Source: Notamacropus eugenii | Taxonomy: Eukaryota; Chordata; Mammalia; Diprotodontia; Macropodidae | Length of the DNA stretch: 64,000 bases | NCBI RefSeq assembly: GCF_028372415.1 | Contig: NC_092873.1 | Coordinates: forward strand, 356,280,128-356,344,127 | Direction: 5' to 3' | Part shown: positions 1 to 25,000 of the stretch, in pieces | How the letters are laid out: each line of letters opens with the position of its first letter | Position numbering within the stretch: position 1 is the first letter of the stretch | Position numbers and translations under genes: made by a program | Notes under the pieces: model-generated | What the model was told of the DNA's origin: nothing | Seen by the model: only the letters and a program-made list of their open reading frames with translations | Databases searched by the model: none

Positions 1-299
1 TACAGAGCAGTCAGAAATATAATGAAAATACAGGAATGAGTAGAGGACTTCAATTTCTCAGCTTGAGTTACTCAAATCTAGGTTTACTAGTCATTATGGA
101 AAGGGTCACATGTGCATCACATCTGATAAGAACATACACTGAAAACTCCATACTTATGCATACTGTTTGATAATTTTACTATAACATATAAATGTATTTA
201 AACTAAACTCTAATTTTGTCACAAATGGGCAGCTATAAATTGGCGGTAAGTCACTCTTTCAAAAGGGGATAAAAGCTACAGTAAAATTAATTTGGAGAG

Positions 300-425
300 C
301 GGCAGCACTGTGTAGTAAACAGCTGAACTCAGAATCATAAAGAGCCGAGTTCAATTCCTACTGGTAACACACAATGGCCGTATGACCACAGCAAGTCACT
401 TAACCTCTGCAGAACATTTACTGCC
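300..425 (+). repeat. Degenerate tRNA-derived SINE (MIR-like)
   Basis: Reads 'gagttcaattcctactggtaac ... tatgaccacagcaagtcacttaacctctgc', the B-box and core signature of MIR/CORE-SINEs. It lies in the SMARCE1 intron at the left edge, whose other bases show nothing recognisable. Confidence 0.5.
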
Positions 426-546
426 AATCTTTGTTGGGAGTTTTTCTCAAAGGAATTTCCCTATACTAATGAAATCAAAAGTTGGTTCCAAAAATAAAAG
501 AAAAAAGTTTCCTATCACAAACAGAATTAATAAATTAAACTGTTAC

Positions 547-13767
<13,221 letters not shown>

Positions 13768-13774
<7 letters not shown>

Positions 13775-13819
13775 TTTGGAAGATTAAGTTCTCAGTCCCT
13801 TAACAATGAACTTGGGACA
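13768..13819 (-). CDS. SMARCE1: SMARCE1 exon 2 with start codon (only 7 coding bases)
   Basis: The exon runs from a T-rich acceptor (ttttttttag at 13820) to an A|gtaagt donor. The ATG is at 13774-13772, so only ATG TCA A is coding; the other 45 bases are 5' UTR. This start is chosen because it gives the MSKRPSYAPPP N-terminus typical of the family. Confidence 0.92.
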
Positions 13820-14309
13820 CTAAAAAAAAAACAACAAAACAACAAAGAAAATCAAAAGTATGCATGAGAGAATGTTTTCCTAAGCAGTCAAAGAATATGA
13901 TAAATAAAATAGTGTTTCTGGGTAAAACAACTCCAAATTTTGCCTTTTCTCCTTTTTTAAAAAAATCCTTTAAGAATGTGGCTTGGAAGCTTATTTTCTG
14001 AATTAAAATGATTATTACAAATTATTGGGGGAAAATAACAGCGATTGGACTAGTGCAATAGTTTTTAAAATTTTACCCTGAAATTCTATGAGATTACTGA
14101 GCTATTCTCATTTTAAGAAATATTTACTGATAACACAAGCAAATTTAAAGATGCTCTTTTTAAAAATGATTAGGAGAAAGAATACAACTGATTAGCAGTT
14201 TCTTTCCATTTAGTGTCTTGGAAACTGCTCTTTATTACTCTTTTGAAGCTGGGCAAAGAACAGGAATTTCCACAGCTTAAGAGAAAACTATAACTTTTCA
14301 AAAAGAGAA

Positions 14310-14465
14310 GCAGATATGCTATATGAGCAAGAGGACTGAATCTGAAATCAAAGCTTTTAGGTCTGAAATTATAAATTTCTCCTATGACTTTGGTAAAGTT
14401 ACTTAATCCTCTCTGAGTCTCAATTTCCTCATCTGCAAAAGGAGGTGATCAGACTTGATCAAGAT
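14310..14465 (+). repeat. MIR-like SINE
   Basis: Ends with 'cttaatcctctctgagtctcaatttcctcatctgcaaaaggaggtgatcagacttga', the MIR core, in SMARCE1 intron 1. Confidence 0.6.
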
Positions 14466-14630
14466 TTCTCAACCTAGGTTCCATAAAAATGTTTTTAAAA
14501 ACACATATATTTAGTGGAATTGGTTTCCTTTGCTTCCTTGTAATCCCATGCATTTTATTTATTAAAAAAAATAATACTCTAGGAAGGCTTTACCATACTG
14601 TCAAAGGGGTCCATGATAAGAATCCTTGGA
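14466..14630. mobile_element. hAT-type DNA transposon fossil
   Basis: Starts 'ttctcaacctaggttcc' and ends 'tcaaaggggtccatgataagaatccttgg', resembling the mammal-wide hAT element also seen at 35693-35880 and 38722-38920 (shared 'caaaggggtccatga' and 'ttggtttcctttg' text). Confidence 0.5.
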
Positions 14631-14784
14631 CAAAATGATCTATAAATTTCCTTGCAAGACTAAATCCTATACACTTGTTTTAACTAACTATAAGTTTTAC
14701 AGAAATAATAGTGTTTCACTTTATTATATTTCTGATACTGGACAAAGGATTTAGGAGCATAAAGTTAACTAAACACTTTGGGGC

Positions 14785-15008
14785 AGCCACTTATAGTGGA
14801 AAGAGCACCATCTCCAAGGTCAGAGGATCAGGGTTGTAATTCCACATCGGACTATTTATTTACCTGTATAACCTTGGGCAAATCACTTACTCTCCCTCAT
14901 TTTCTCATCTGTAAAATTATGGGATGGGGGTCGTGGGGGTAGGGGAAGGAGACTGGATTAGATGGCCTCTAGGGTCCTTTCCAGCTCTAGATTTATTAAG
15001 CTATGACT
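14785..15008 (+). repeat. Marsupial tRNA-derived SINE
   Basis: 'ggaaagagcaccatctccaag', 'gttgtaattccacatc', 'tgggcaaatcacttactctccctcattttctcatctgtaaaat' and 'gattagatggcctctagggtcctttccagctctag' follow the consensus in order. A G-rich insertion (ggggtcgtgggggtagggg) lies in the middle. Confidence 0.8.
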
Positions 15009-15299
15009 GTGTTTGTCTTAAAAAAAAATGTCATTCTAAGTACATATAAATGGGAAAGCTAAAAAAAAAAAAATCAGAAAAAACGACAAAGTTAAGGACC
15101 CCTTTAGTAAAGGTCCTACCCACTCAGGATAACTTTCACCCAGTGACTGCAACGTGGAATGAATGCATCAGACAAAGATGATTTTGGGGGGCATGTATCA
15201 CCTCAACAAGGCTCTTCAGAATAAGGGAGGAGGGGGAACCATGACTGCAACGGGATGAATATTCCCGGTGGATCTAGTCTCAGTACTCTAGGGAATTTC

Positions 15300-16340
15300 C
15301 CCATTTTTAAGGAAGAGGAGCATGCGGACGTCACGGACCTCTGACTATGGAGTCCAGCTGTTCCCCGCGAGCAGGTGCTGCCGGAATCCGGCCGCACTTC
15401 TGGGGGGAGGGGTGGAAGGACCAGGACAGCGTTCCCCCCGCCCACCCTCAGACCTCCCCTTTGCCACTCTCAGGAGCCCGACAGGGACAACGTGGCTCCT
15501 CCCGGGCCGCGGCCTACACAAAGAGCTCCGGTTTCCCCGTCCCCGGTCGGGGGGCTGCCGGGACCTCAGCAGGCTCAGGAGATTACTCCACCGGGGGCCG
15601 CCGTAGGCCTCCCGCCCTCCCGCCCGGGCTCACAGCCGCCCCCGCCGCCCAGCTTGGTCCCAAGTTCGGGGCAGAGGCAGGGGCGCCGCGGAGCTCTCGC
15701 CCCCCGCTCAGTAGGCGCGTCTTCCCCGTCTTGCTCCACTTACCCGGGCTCTGTAGAGAGGCCGCCGCTCCGGCTCCTCTTCCTTTGTCCCGCGCAGGCC
15801 CCGCCCCCTCGCGCCGCGCCGCCGCTTTCGCGGTCGCACTTTCGACACACGGTTGGACTCGGGACTAGGACCAACGACGGCTCCTGGGAAGAAAGAAGGG
15901 CACGAAGCCGCGGCATTGCCAGGCGAGAAAGTATCTGGCACCGAGTCCGTCTCTTTTTTCCCTCAAAGGTTCTCGAATTCCAGAGGTTTTTTTTAGCGGG
16001 GCGCAGATTCGCCACAGGAGCCGGAGTGGGAGGGGCGAGAAGAAAGACGACAGCCCATAGACAGGAAGAGGCCCAGTCGGAAGCGTAAACGCAGCCTTTC
16101 CTGGAGGCGGGGCCAGAGCGAGGAGGCGCCGGGTGCGTGGCGAATGTGATACCTCGTGACCCAGAGCCCGCGCTCGCACAGCCTCTCAGACTCGAGCTGG
16201 GGGCGGGTTCAAGACGCGCCGTTGCGTAAGTAGGTGGCCGTGCCGTGTGCACGTATGCAGGCGTGCGCGCTTCCGCAGCTCAGAGCGTGCCCGCGCTGGA
16301 CGGTAAGGGCTGGACTGCTCGGTCCTGCTCTGAGCTGAGC
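15300..16340. promoter_or_regulatory. CpG island promoter of SMARCE1
   Basis: About 1 kb of GC- and CpG-rich DNA in an otherwise AT-rich window. GC boxes are seen at about 15799-15808 (ccccgccccc) and 16105-16113 (aggcgggg, plus strand). There is no clear TATA box, as usual for housekeeping promoters. It covers the inferred SMARCE1 first exon and extends some 400 bp beyond it, so divergent transcription is possible. The many long reading frames here are a by-product of high GC. Confidence 0.85.
15744..15900 (-). other. SMARCE1: SMARCE1 non-coding exon 1 (5' boundary uncertain)
   Basis: In the CpG island, the minus strand has an excellent donor, CCCGG|gtaagtgg, with the GT at 15743-15742. This pairs in distance with the exon 2 acceptor at 13820 (intron of 1.9 kb). 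The exon is GC-rich and has no start codon leading into the protein. The transcription start is an inference; the right boundary given is a guess within the island. Confidence 0.6.
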
Positions 16341-16499
16341 CTGGTCTTACCCACTCAACTGTCCGGGTCCAGACTAAAGTGTTTGTCTATAGCAAAGACA
16401 CTCCTGACCCAGCGGGGAATGCGGGAGGGGTGACCCGCCCTAGAGGGTGCGGTCGGGACTTTTAGGGTTCAGAGCTGGAAGGGAAGGAGGGCTAGAACA

Positions 16500-16600
16500 G
16501 CTGAGCATCGTCCCTTTATTTTACAGAGCGGGAAGCAGGGCTGGAGAAGTTAGCTTGACTCGCCCAACGTTGTGCAGGTAGTAAATAAATAGCAGGGGCT
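16500..16600 (-). repeat. MIR core fragment at the edge of the CpG island
   Basis: 'ctttattttacagagcgggaagcagggctggagaagttagcttgactcgcccaacgttgtgcaggtagtaaat' is a reverse MIR core (compare tttacagatgaggaaactgag ... cttgcccaaggtcac). Confidence 0.5.
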
Positions 16601-16935
16601 AAAGGCGTCCCCGAAGCCACGGTCCTTTTAACAGCGCCAGATTACGGGGGACCCACCCGCCCTCTTACCCGGCTCCCTGGCATTGCTGCATACTGTACCC
16701 TCAGAACTGCTCCCGAATCTAGTGCTTTTACCCTTACGAAGGCAGTCTTTCAGGGAAGAGGAAAAGGGGAGGAGACTGTCTCAGAGGACAGCTTGCATCC
16801 TGGGGATGAGGGGGAAGGAGGTGGTTGCCAGGCAACCAGCCTGCCTTGTTTCCATAGTAACCTGCTGATTGCCCGTGAGCTGTTCAGATCCTAGACTGGG
16901 AAAGTCAGAACTGGAAAAAACCTCACTGCATCTCA

Positions 16936-17155
16936 GCCCAAGTGGATCCTAACATGGTGTGGAGATGGGGGAGTGGGGTGGGCGTGGGGAAGAGCAGGGG
17001 AGAAGGCGATGAATTTGGATATGAAAAAATTACATCTTTGACCAACCTCTCCTAGAAATTTAGCATTTCCTTCCATTAGAAAGTTTAAAAAAACACGCAC
17101 ACACATAGGTGGCCAAAAGTGTGCAGGACACCAAAAAAAGTTGAGAAGCCCTGGT
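16936..17155. mobile_element. hAT-type DNA transposon fossil
   Basis: 'gaaaaaattacatctttgaccaacctctcctagaaatttagcatttccttccatta' closely parallels 38790-38850, and the right tip reads 'agttgagaagccctgg'. Confidence 0.55.
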
Positions 17156-17375
17156 CTAGTCCAGGACTTGTTTTTGACAGCTGAGAAAACAGGCCATGAG
17201 AAATGGGATGATTTGGCTTAGATCAGCACATTAAATCAAGTTAAGCCTGGAACTTGTGTCTTGATTACCAATCTAAATGCTGTTTTAAGCCCTTTTACTC
17301 CCTTAAAAAATGTGTGTGCATGTGTATACGTGTGTATATGTGTATATGTGTATATACACACACATACATATATCG
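17085..17375. repeat. Short CA and TGTATA microsatellites
   Basis: An (AC)-rich spot at 17092-17106 and a mixed (TG/TATG) tract from about 17310 to 17373. Minor simple repeats in intergenic DNA. Confidence 0.7.
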
Positions 17376-18394
17376 TTGCCACCTTAAGCCTCCCTTTCTC
17401 CTTGTAGGACAGCTTTGTCATGATCCTTTAAAGCACTCCTCTTTCTTTTCTACCGTGTTTCCTTGGCTTCCTCAGTGGGGAACCACGGCATAAGGTGTAA
17501 TTGTACTTCACCTCAAGGTCTGAGTAGAAGGCCACTTATTCCTTTTGATTTGAATATATAGTATGGCCCCAGTATCTTCACTATCTGCCTACTATGGCTA
17601 GCTCTGCCTCTAACCCTGCTTTCCTATTAAGGACATTTAATTTGTAGAGGTATTGTTCTTATGCCTCTCTATACCCCACCCCCACAAGAACTACCTTGTT
17701 TCCCATGGAAATTTGTAAAAGGAAGAGGAACTATAAGCAATTTGAAAAGATTTATGTAAACGCTTCTCTCCCCCATGTAGAGGGAAAATAGTTATAAACT
17801 GGGAGATTTACTCATTCCCAATGTTCCTTTAAAAACCATGGCTTTTAAAATCAAAGAATTAGACATGTATTGAGATCAACACTATAATAAGCACAAATAC
17901 CATGGCTACAGGCACTTAACCCTGTAAAGCAGACAAATAAAGCAAATATAGAGACAAATATACCAAAATAGTCTTGATCAGACAATATGGCATTCAAAAT
18001 TTGCTGTCTCTTCCACATCTTCCTTTATTGTTGCTGAATGGAGGTGCAAGGGGTGGGAGGTTGGGAATAGGTAAGAAGTATGGGATAATTTGTCAGTCAT
18101 TAATTATTATTTCACCTATGGATAGCTATAGAGCCAGATTCCTACCATGACATTGCCCTTTCCATAGTTATCCCTGTTTCCTTTTTCATGCGACCTGGAG
18201 AAAGTAGGTACAGAAAGAGAAATTCAGAACCTAAGGGATAGAGTGGATCTAGGAAAATGCTGTGGGACCTGATGGGCAGATGAAGGTGGGGTGGAGGGAA
18301 GAGAAGAAGTCTATAGGAGAAGAGAGGGTAATGGATAACATATGTTTCTTCTTAATAGTTTGATGAATCCTTGATTTCATTTGTGTGGGTTCTT

Positions 18395-19095
18395 TCCCCA
18401 TTTTTGTTGTGTACTGTCATCATTTCAGTACCTTAGGTTAGCAATCTGTGTCATCCTTGACTGTCTATTCTTTCTTATCCCCCACATCCAATCCATTGCA
18501 AAGTCTTATTGACTTACTTCCCCAACATCTCTTGCCTCTGGTTCTTTCTCTCTATTCATACAGCCGGTACCCTAGTTTTTAGTACCTCATCCCCAGGGAT
18601 ATTTCCCCCTCTTACTTAGACTATTGAAATGACTCCTAATTTGTCTCCTTAAATTCATTCTTGTGCTCTTACCTCTCAAATTCATCCTCAATCCATGTGC
18701 TAAATTGATGTTTCTAAAGAATAGATATGACCAAGCCCTACTTCAGTGGCTTCCTATCTGTTCTCGATAAAATATGCATTCCTTGTTTGCTATTTAAAGT
18801 CCTTCACAATTTGGCTCCAACTTATTTTTGCAAACTGATTTCACATAATTCCCTCATACACTTTACATTCCAGAAAAACTGATTTACCTGATATTCTCTG
18901 GACATGATCTTCCATCTCCAGTCTCCATGACTTTGCCTAGCCTGTCCCCCGTACCTGGAATGCTCTCCCTTTTCACCTTTGCTTCTTGGAATCCCCAAAT
19001 GTCTTCAAGGCTCAGCTCAAGTGCTACTTCTTTAAAGAGACCTTTCTAGTTCCCTCCAATTCCTAGTGTCCTCTTCCTAAATTACTTCGTGTAAA
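18395..19095 (+). repeat. L2/L3-type LINE fragment
   Basis: Contains 'ccaagccctacttcagtggcttcctatc', 'aaagtccttcacaatttggctccaac', 'tacctggaatgctctccc' and 'aaggctcagctcaagtgctacttc', the ORF2-end text typical of this LINE; the 3' tail is missing. Confidence 0.75.
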
Positions 19096-19655
19096 GGTGA
19101 GCCCAAAGCTTTTTTTTGACTTTGTCTGGCCATATCTGTAGTGAAGGGCTATGAATATGGTTGGGCAGGTAGGACAGATGATAACTTTGTGCCTTGGGCT
19201 TAGCTATGGCTCTGTAAGATCCCCCCTCAATTCATCTACTTGAGAGAGAGAGGTTTGGGTTAGAAAATTGAATAATTTGGGACTTTAGAGCCATTGGTGA
19301 TTATTGGATGAATAGCCCATGTAAGGCTAGTCTTCAGAGATTAAAATCAGGAGGTAGAGGGAATATTCAACATAAAACTGGGATGAGGTTTTGGATGGAG
19401 ACTGAAGGCCCTGGGCAAGAAAGTATATAGTCTAAATTAAAACTTAAGACTGAAGACTTTAAAAGAGCTTGTTTCCTGGGGCTAAGAATTTTCTTTTGAG
19501 GATGAGATGCCTCATTAAGTCTGAGGGGAACTACCTAGGTCAAAAAGAAGGAAAAAAAATTTAAAAACAAACCAAAACAACAGCTTATGTTTCCTAAAGA
19601 AGATTTTTTTGTTTTTTGTTTTGGCTGTTCACCAAATGAAAAGTGGCTACTTTTC

Positions 19656-21189
19656 TTTTCTTCTTTTTCTAATTCAGTTTATTTATTTATAATTTCAACA
19701 TTAACTTACACAAAATTTTGAATTTCAAATATTCTCCCCATCTCCCTTCTCCCCACACCTAAGTACAGTGTGTATTCTGATTACCCTTTCTTCCAATCTG
19801 CTCTCTCTTCTGTCACTGCCCCCCCCCCCCCAAATCCCCTTCCCTTCTTCTTTCCTGTAGGGCAAGATAATCTTGTGTTATCCTGATTATATTTCCACAA
19901 TATTTGAACTGTTTCTTTCTGGCTGCTTATAATATTTTCTCCTTAACCTGGGAACTCTGGAATTTAATTATAGGAATTTTGCTTTTGTGATCTCTTTTGG
20001 GGGTGATTGGTGGATTCTTTCCATTTCTGTTTTACCCTCTGGTTCTAGAATATCAGGGCAGTTTTCCTTGATAATTTCTTGAAATATGATGTCTGGGCTC
20101 TTTTTTTGATCATGGCTTTCAAGTAGACAAATAATTTAAAAATTATCTCTCCTGCATCCATTTTCCAGGTCAGTAGTTTTTCCAATGAGATGCTTCACAT
20201 TGTCTTCAATTTTTTTCATTCTTTTTGTTTTGTTTTATAATTTCTTGATTTCTCATAAAGTCATTAGCTTCCATTTGTTCCATTCTAATTTTTGAGGAAT
20301 TATCTTCTTCAGTGAGCTTTTGGCCTATTCTACTTTTGAAAGCATTTTTCTCCTTAGTTGACTTTTTTGGACCACTTTTGCCATTTGGGTTAGTCTAATT
20401 TTTAGGGTGTTATTTTCTTCAGCATTTTTTTGGGTCTCCTTTAGCAAGTTGTTGACTCATTTTTCTTGCATCACTCTCATTTTCCCAATTTTTTCTCTAC
20501 TTCTCTTACTTGATTTTCAAAATCCCTTTTGAGCTCTTCCATGGCCTGAGACCAATTAATATTTTTCTTGGAGTCTTTGGATGCAGGAGCTTTGACTTTG
20601 TTGTCTTCTGGTTGTGTGTTTTGATCTTCCTCATCACCAATGACTTAAGAAAATACCTTTTCACCAAGGAAGTAAGAATCTATAATCTATTTCCTCCTGT
20701 TTGCTCATTTTCCCAGCCAATTACTTGACTTTTGACCTCTTTGTTAAGTGGAGGGCTGCAGAAACAGCCACCACTTCAGCAGCAGCTGTCACCATGCTAG
20801 GGCTGGGACTGGGGTGGGAACATGCTCCCATCTCAGCCAGGTGAGAGACCCTCCCCACTGGCCTTAAAAGCTATCTTTGGAATTTGTGGATTGAGAAGTC
20901 TGGAAACCATTGTAGTCTTCAGTGATTCAATCCCCTAAGGTCTGCTACAACTCTGTCTGCACTAGTGTGGACCATGCCAAACTGCATTCAGCTCCCAGAC
21001 TGGTGTGATATACCATACCCATCAACCTTCCAGGTTGTGTTGGACTGGAGATTTGTTTCAGTCTGTCATTTTGTGACTTCTGCTGCTCTAGAATTTGTTT
21101 GGAGTCATTTTTTACAGTTTTTTTTTGAGTTTGGGGGGAGAACTCAAGCAGGTCCTTGCTTCTATTCTGCCATCTTGGCTTCACCCTGA
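19656..21189 (-). mobile_element. HAL1-type retrotransposon copy 1 (internally deleted)
   Basis: L1-derived non-LTR element that carries an ORF1-like region only. The 5' end (gccaagatggcagaatag on the minus strand) is at the right, followed by ORF1-like sequence (about 20500 down to 19880), then directly a short 3' UTR. Compared with copy 2, about 1 kb is missing between 'gggcaagata' and 'ttatcctgattatatttcc'. Twelve-base flanks TGGCTACTTTTC (19644-19655) and TGGCTGCTTTTC (21190-21201) look like a target-site duplication with one change. Not coding-competent. Confidence 0.75.
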
Positions 21190-22460
21190 TGGCTGCTTTT
21201 CTAAAAGAGCTATAAAAAAGCATCTGCTGTAACTGAATGAGCATAGCAAAGCCCACTCCATTCATAAGGAAGATCTAGGTAAGAATTGCAGCTGAACAAG
21301 AAGCTGAGAGTAGAGAGAAGCAACACAGCCATTAATGAGGTGTGGCCTAGCCACATCTGGTGGAGACTTTATGAACCTTACCCAGCATGGGAGTGCCCTC
21401 TGGGGCTGTATGCAATAGACTAGCATCTGATGGAGACTACATGTTTAGTGGAGACCAACAGGGAGCCTGCTAGATATATTAAAGGCATAAAATACCTTTC
21501 ATGATACCATATTATCCCTTTTTATGCTAGCTATTCAGATTGTATAAAAAACAAGACAAACCAAAAAAATAAAACCCTTTAGGTTTTAATGACTTAGCTT
21601 TTTCTCTTTCCAGCAAGCTATCTATTTCCTATCTAGGTCCCACCCCTCCTACCCCTTCTTTCCGACCCTATTTCTTTGGGCCCAACCTCTCTTCCCCAAT
21701 ATCTGAAATCTTCTGTCTATGCTAGAAACTTTTGGTTTCTTAACTCATCGGTATCTCCCTGTCTGTAACTTAAGGGAAGAGATCTTTCCCAATGGGACCT
21801 TTCCCCACATGGGATGCCTCCCTTTCCCACCTTAATGATCTTTCCTGACTTGACTGTCTTCCCTGGCTGAATCCTCTTGCTATACCATTTAGAACTGCCT
21901 CTTCTCCATGCCTGAGGACTATGGTGCTTAAGATTCCCTAGGGAGAGCCTTACGTGTATCCCTTTCTTGCTTCTTCCCAGCTCAATTTTGGAGGGGGATG
22001 TTGGGCTTGGAAATGCCAGTACTGGACCCACTGTAAAGGAGGAAGGAGTAGGGGAGTTACTGGTTTGTTCTAGCATTCTGCCCTTGTGCCTGCCTCCTGA
22101 TTGCTTGGGTGTCTCTTGTTAAAGCACCTGGCCTCCACTTAAGGGCTTTCTCTTAAATATTCCAAGTAAAAGAGCACATTGTTCAAGTATTGCTTGGTGG
22201 ACAATTTTTTTTTTTTTTGCAAAACCCATTTAATCCAAGCAATAGACTTAAAGTAATTGATGATTAACTGTGTTGATGAAATTTAGGTGTGTCTTCTTAC
22301 TTTAAGGAAATCCAAAATGTGCAAATTTAGATTTGCAGAATACCGACATTGGGAGTTCAGTTTATTGAAGATTCCTTTAAATAGCAAGAACTGGACATTT
22401 ACAAATATGATTTTGCATCTAAAAATTCTGTTTAGTCTGTCCTTTAGGTATATATATCCA
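21190..22460. other. Intergenic, unassigned; C-rich stretch
   Basis: Unassigned DNA. Positions about 21620-22150 are noticeably C/T-rich and could be an old retroviral LTR or unclassified repeat, but no signature was recognised. A T-run lies at 22207-22219. Confidence 0.4.
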
Positions 22461-22463
22461 ATG

Positions 22464-22652
22464 GAAGGGTGGAGAACCTTCAGCTTTGAGGTCATATGTA
22501 CCCTTTTGAGTCCTCAAGTGCAGCCCTTTTACTGAATCCAAACTTCACAGAACTAGTTCCCTTAATAAGATAATTTGGACTCAGTCAAAAGGCTGCACCC
22601 AAGAACCTAGAAGGCCACCTGTGACCTCAAAGCTGAAGGTTCACCATCCCTG
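22464..22652. mobile_element. Palindromic MITE-like element
   Basis: About 190 bp forming an almost complete inverted repeat. A 21-base block at 22474-22494 is perfectly complementary to 22622-22642, and the rest of the arms pair with scattered mismatches around a centre near 22560 (ttcccttaataag). The arms resemble hAT-type ends ('gggtggagaacctt', 'aaggttcaccatccctg'). Confidence 0.7.
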
Positions 22653-23129
22653 ACATAACAACCTGCATAAATTACTGGGGAATAAAGTTAGAAATCAAGT
22701 TGTTCTTGCCCTATTAATTAGCAGAAAGCTATCTACTGAATGTATGACCTTTTGGCATATTCACTGTGACTGATGGCCTTAGACTAGGGGCTGTTTGTCA
22801 TTGGGGTGTTTTGAGCAATATAGAAAAGCAAAGTCAGAATTTGTGAGGGAGGTGATGGAATGTACTTTAGAAGAGAATCTTGGCATGCAAAATAAACATA
22901 TGTTACTCAGACTTAGTTAAGCTAAATTGGGGATACTCATCCTTTCCACTTCTTAAGCTTTAATTAAAATAATTAACATGAGGGATTTAATGTAAACTCT
23001 GAATGTTATGAAAGAATAAGAAGACCTAAGGTGATTGCAAAAAATATTATATATTATTGGAAAATAATAGTTATTATTGCAAAACTTATTATTTACTCTT
23101 ATTTCAAAATTAAAAAAAATTATATTGAC

Positions 23130-23290
23130 TTTGAGAAGTAGTATAGCATAGTGTATAGGGAGCTGGCCTTGGAGCCAAGAAGATCTGGATTCAAGTCCTG
23201 CCTTTGACTTATACTGACTTTGTGACCCTGGATAAATCACTTAACCTGTCACTGCTCTAGGGACCTCTCTAAGACTATATCTTCCAGAGA
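23130..23290 (+). repeat. tRNA-derived SINE
   Basis: 'agtagtatagcatagtgtatagggagctggccttggagccaagaagatctggattcaagtcctgcc' is a clear tRNA-like head, followed by 'tgtgaccctggataaatcacttaacctgtc'. Confidence 0.8.
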
Positions 23291-23459
23291 AAGTGCCAGT
23301 ATCCTTTGGTAGAGGGTGTTTAATTATCAGCGGGTTCCTAAACTAGTAAAATCATAGATCTAGCCCTTATCCTCATCTGCTTAATTTAAAAAATAAGTTT
23401 ATTGCTATATTTTATTTTTATACAGCAGATACTTCCTAATAAACACTGAAACAAACCCT

Positions 23460-23795
23460 TTTATAAAGTTCATCTTCACTAGCTGTCCTCTGCGCCTGGA
23501 ATGTTCTCCCTTCTTGGCTGTACCTTCTGTCTTCCCTGACATCCTTCAAGACTCAGCTCAGATCCCACCTTTCTGGAAGAGACCTTTTTTAGTATTCTCC
23601 CCCCTCCACCCCCTCACCCCGCTGCAAGTGTCTTGAGACTGTTATTTAGCTTTTTAAACTTATATGTATATTTTCTCCCTCATTAGAAGCTGAGCTTCTT
23701 GAGGGCAGGGATTGCTTTTTGCTGTTCTTTATAACCCTAGCACTTAGCACAATGCCCTATACATAGCAAGTGCTAGTACTTGTTTGTCTGCTGAC
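23460..23795 (+). repeat. L2/L3-type LINE 3' end
   Basis: 'gcgcctggaatgttctcccttcttgg', 'caagactcagctcagatccc', 'tgagggcagggattgctttt' and 'tagcacttagcacaatgccctatacatagcaagtgc' in consensus order. Confidence 0.8.
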
Positions 23796-24419
23796 TGCAT
23801 TCTCTGAAAAAAACTGGGCTTTGATTGTTAATGAAAAGGAGGGAATGCACTCAGTTTTTTTCATTGTGTTATCACTTTGGCTATTTTAACTGAACAGTGT
23901 TTCGTTGCTTCTCCATGTTATTTTTATGTACATTGGTGCAGCCATTACACATGTTGTGTACATTGTATACATTGGTGCAGACATTGCCTATGTTGTTGTT
24001 TTGGCTGTGCTTTTTTCATTCTGTATTGCTTCCTATGAGTCTTACCATGTGTCTTTGAATTCATTATATTCCTCATTCCTTACATTTGCTGTAATGGTCC
24101 ATTCCATCTGTATATCATAATTTGCAAAAAACTCTTTTTTCCCTGTAAATATTCTACAAAAAAAGGAGTTTTGAAATAAATTTTCCTAAAATGTTTCCAT
24201 CCTCCACTAAAATTCTTCTCTGGTGTTCCACCTTGACGTGGAGTTGATCCTGGATTCCCTAGGGCTATGGAGGCAACAAGTACTGGCACCTTCTACCAAG
24301 CTAGAAAGGGTTTGAGTATGACCTGGCTGATAGACTATGCTTGTATCTGCCCTCTGGGGATCAACCTGACTAAGGTTAGAGATGCTGGCCATAGGGTGAT
24401 GAAGGTTTTGGCTGTACAG

Positions 24420-24670
24420 TAAAAATTCACTTGTTTTTCAGTCTTTCCAACTCTTCATGACCCCATTTAGGGTTTTCCTGGCAAAGATACTAGAAAGGTT
24501 GGTCATTTCCTTTTCCAGCTCATTTAGCATATGAGGAAACTGAGGCAAACAAAATGAAGTGACTTGCCCAGGGTCGCAAAGCTCATGAGTGACTGAGGTC
24601 AGATCTGAACTCAAGGAGAAGAGTTTTCCTGACCAGTACTCTATCCATTGTACCACCTTGGTGCCCCACA
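24420..24670 (-). repeat. Marsupial tRNA-derived SINE, near full length
   Basis: Reverse orientation: 'tcatgaccccatttagggttttcctggcaaagatac' (tail), 'atgaggaaactgaggcaaac', 'acttgcccagggtcgcaaagctcatgag', 'ctctatccattgtaccacc' (head). Confidence 0.88.
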
Positions 24671-24774
24671 CAGTAGAAGATCCTCTACCAAATCATAGAA
24701 GATCTGCAGTCTATCAGTGGATGGAGGAACTGTCCTAGATTCATGGATCTTTAATTGACCGATCTTGAATTATT

Positions 24775-25000
24775 AAAGGTCACAGAATCAGAATTTTAGA
24801 GTTGTAAGAGACCTCAATGCCCATCTAATCTAACCCATACCTAAAGGGAATCCATTCCCACTATAACATTTCTGACTATAGTCATGCAGCCTCTGCTTTA
24901 AGACCTCCACTTTTTGTTGAGGAAATCCATTTCCTTAGGGATACCTTTAATTGTTAAAATTTTTTTTTTTGGATATCAGATCTAAATTTTTCTCCAACTT
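24775..25000. repeat. Interspersed repeat, family not assigned
   Basis: Shares a run of phrases in the same order with 53420-53620 (agagacctcaatgcc / 'ctctgctttaagacctccactttttgttgagg' versus 'cctttcttgaagccctcacttgagagg'), so it belongs to a repeated family in this genome. Confidence 0.6.

Noticed and set aside
1..546. Further SMARCE1 exons (expected LCGLKVEVD) at the left edge
   Set aside because: No frame or splice site gives this sequence in positions 1-546; the exons must lie outside the window.
15203..16433. Several overlapping long open frames on both strands (up to ~237 codons) in the CpG island
   Set aside because: Stops are rare in GC-rich DNA; the frames are Pro/Arg/Ala-rich, overlap each other on both strands and have no known family pattern.
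21190..22200. Possible endogenous retrovirus or LTR
   Set aside because: C-rich and unassigned, but no TG...CA ends, primer-binding site or gag/pol-like frame was seen.
23130..23200. tRNA-like sequence with A and B boxes
   Set aside because: It continues into a SINE body; the tRNA-like heads across the window are SINE promoters, not tRNA genes.
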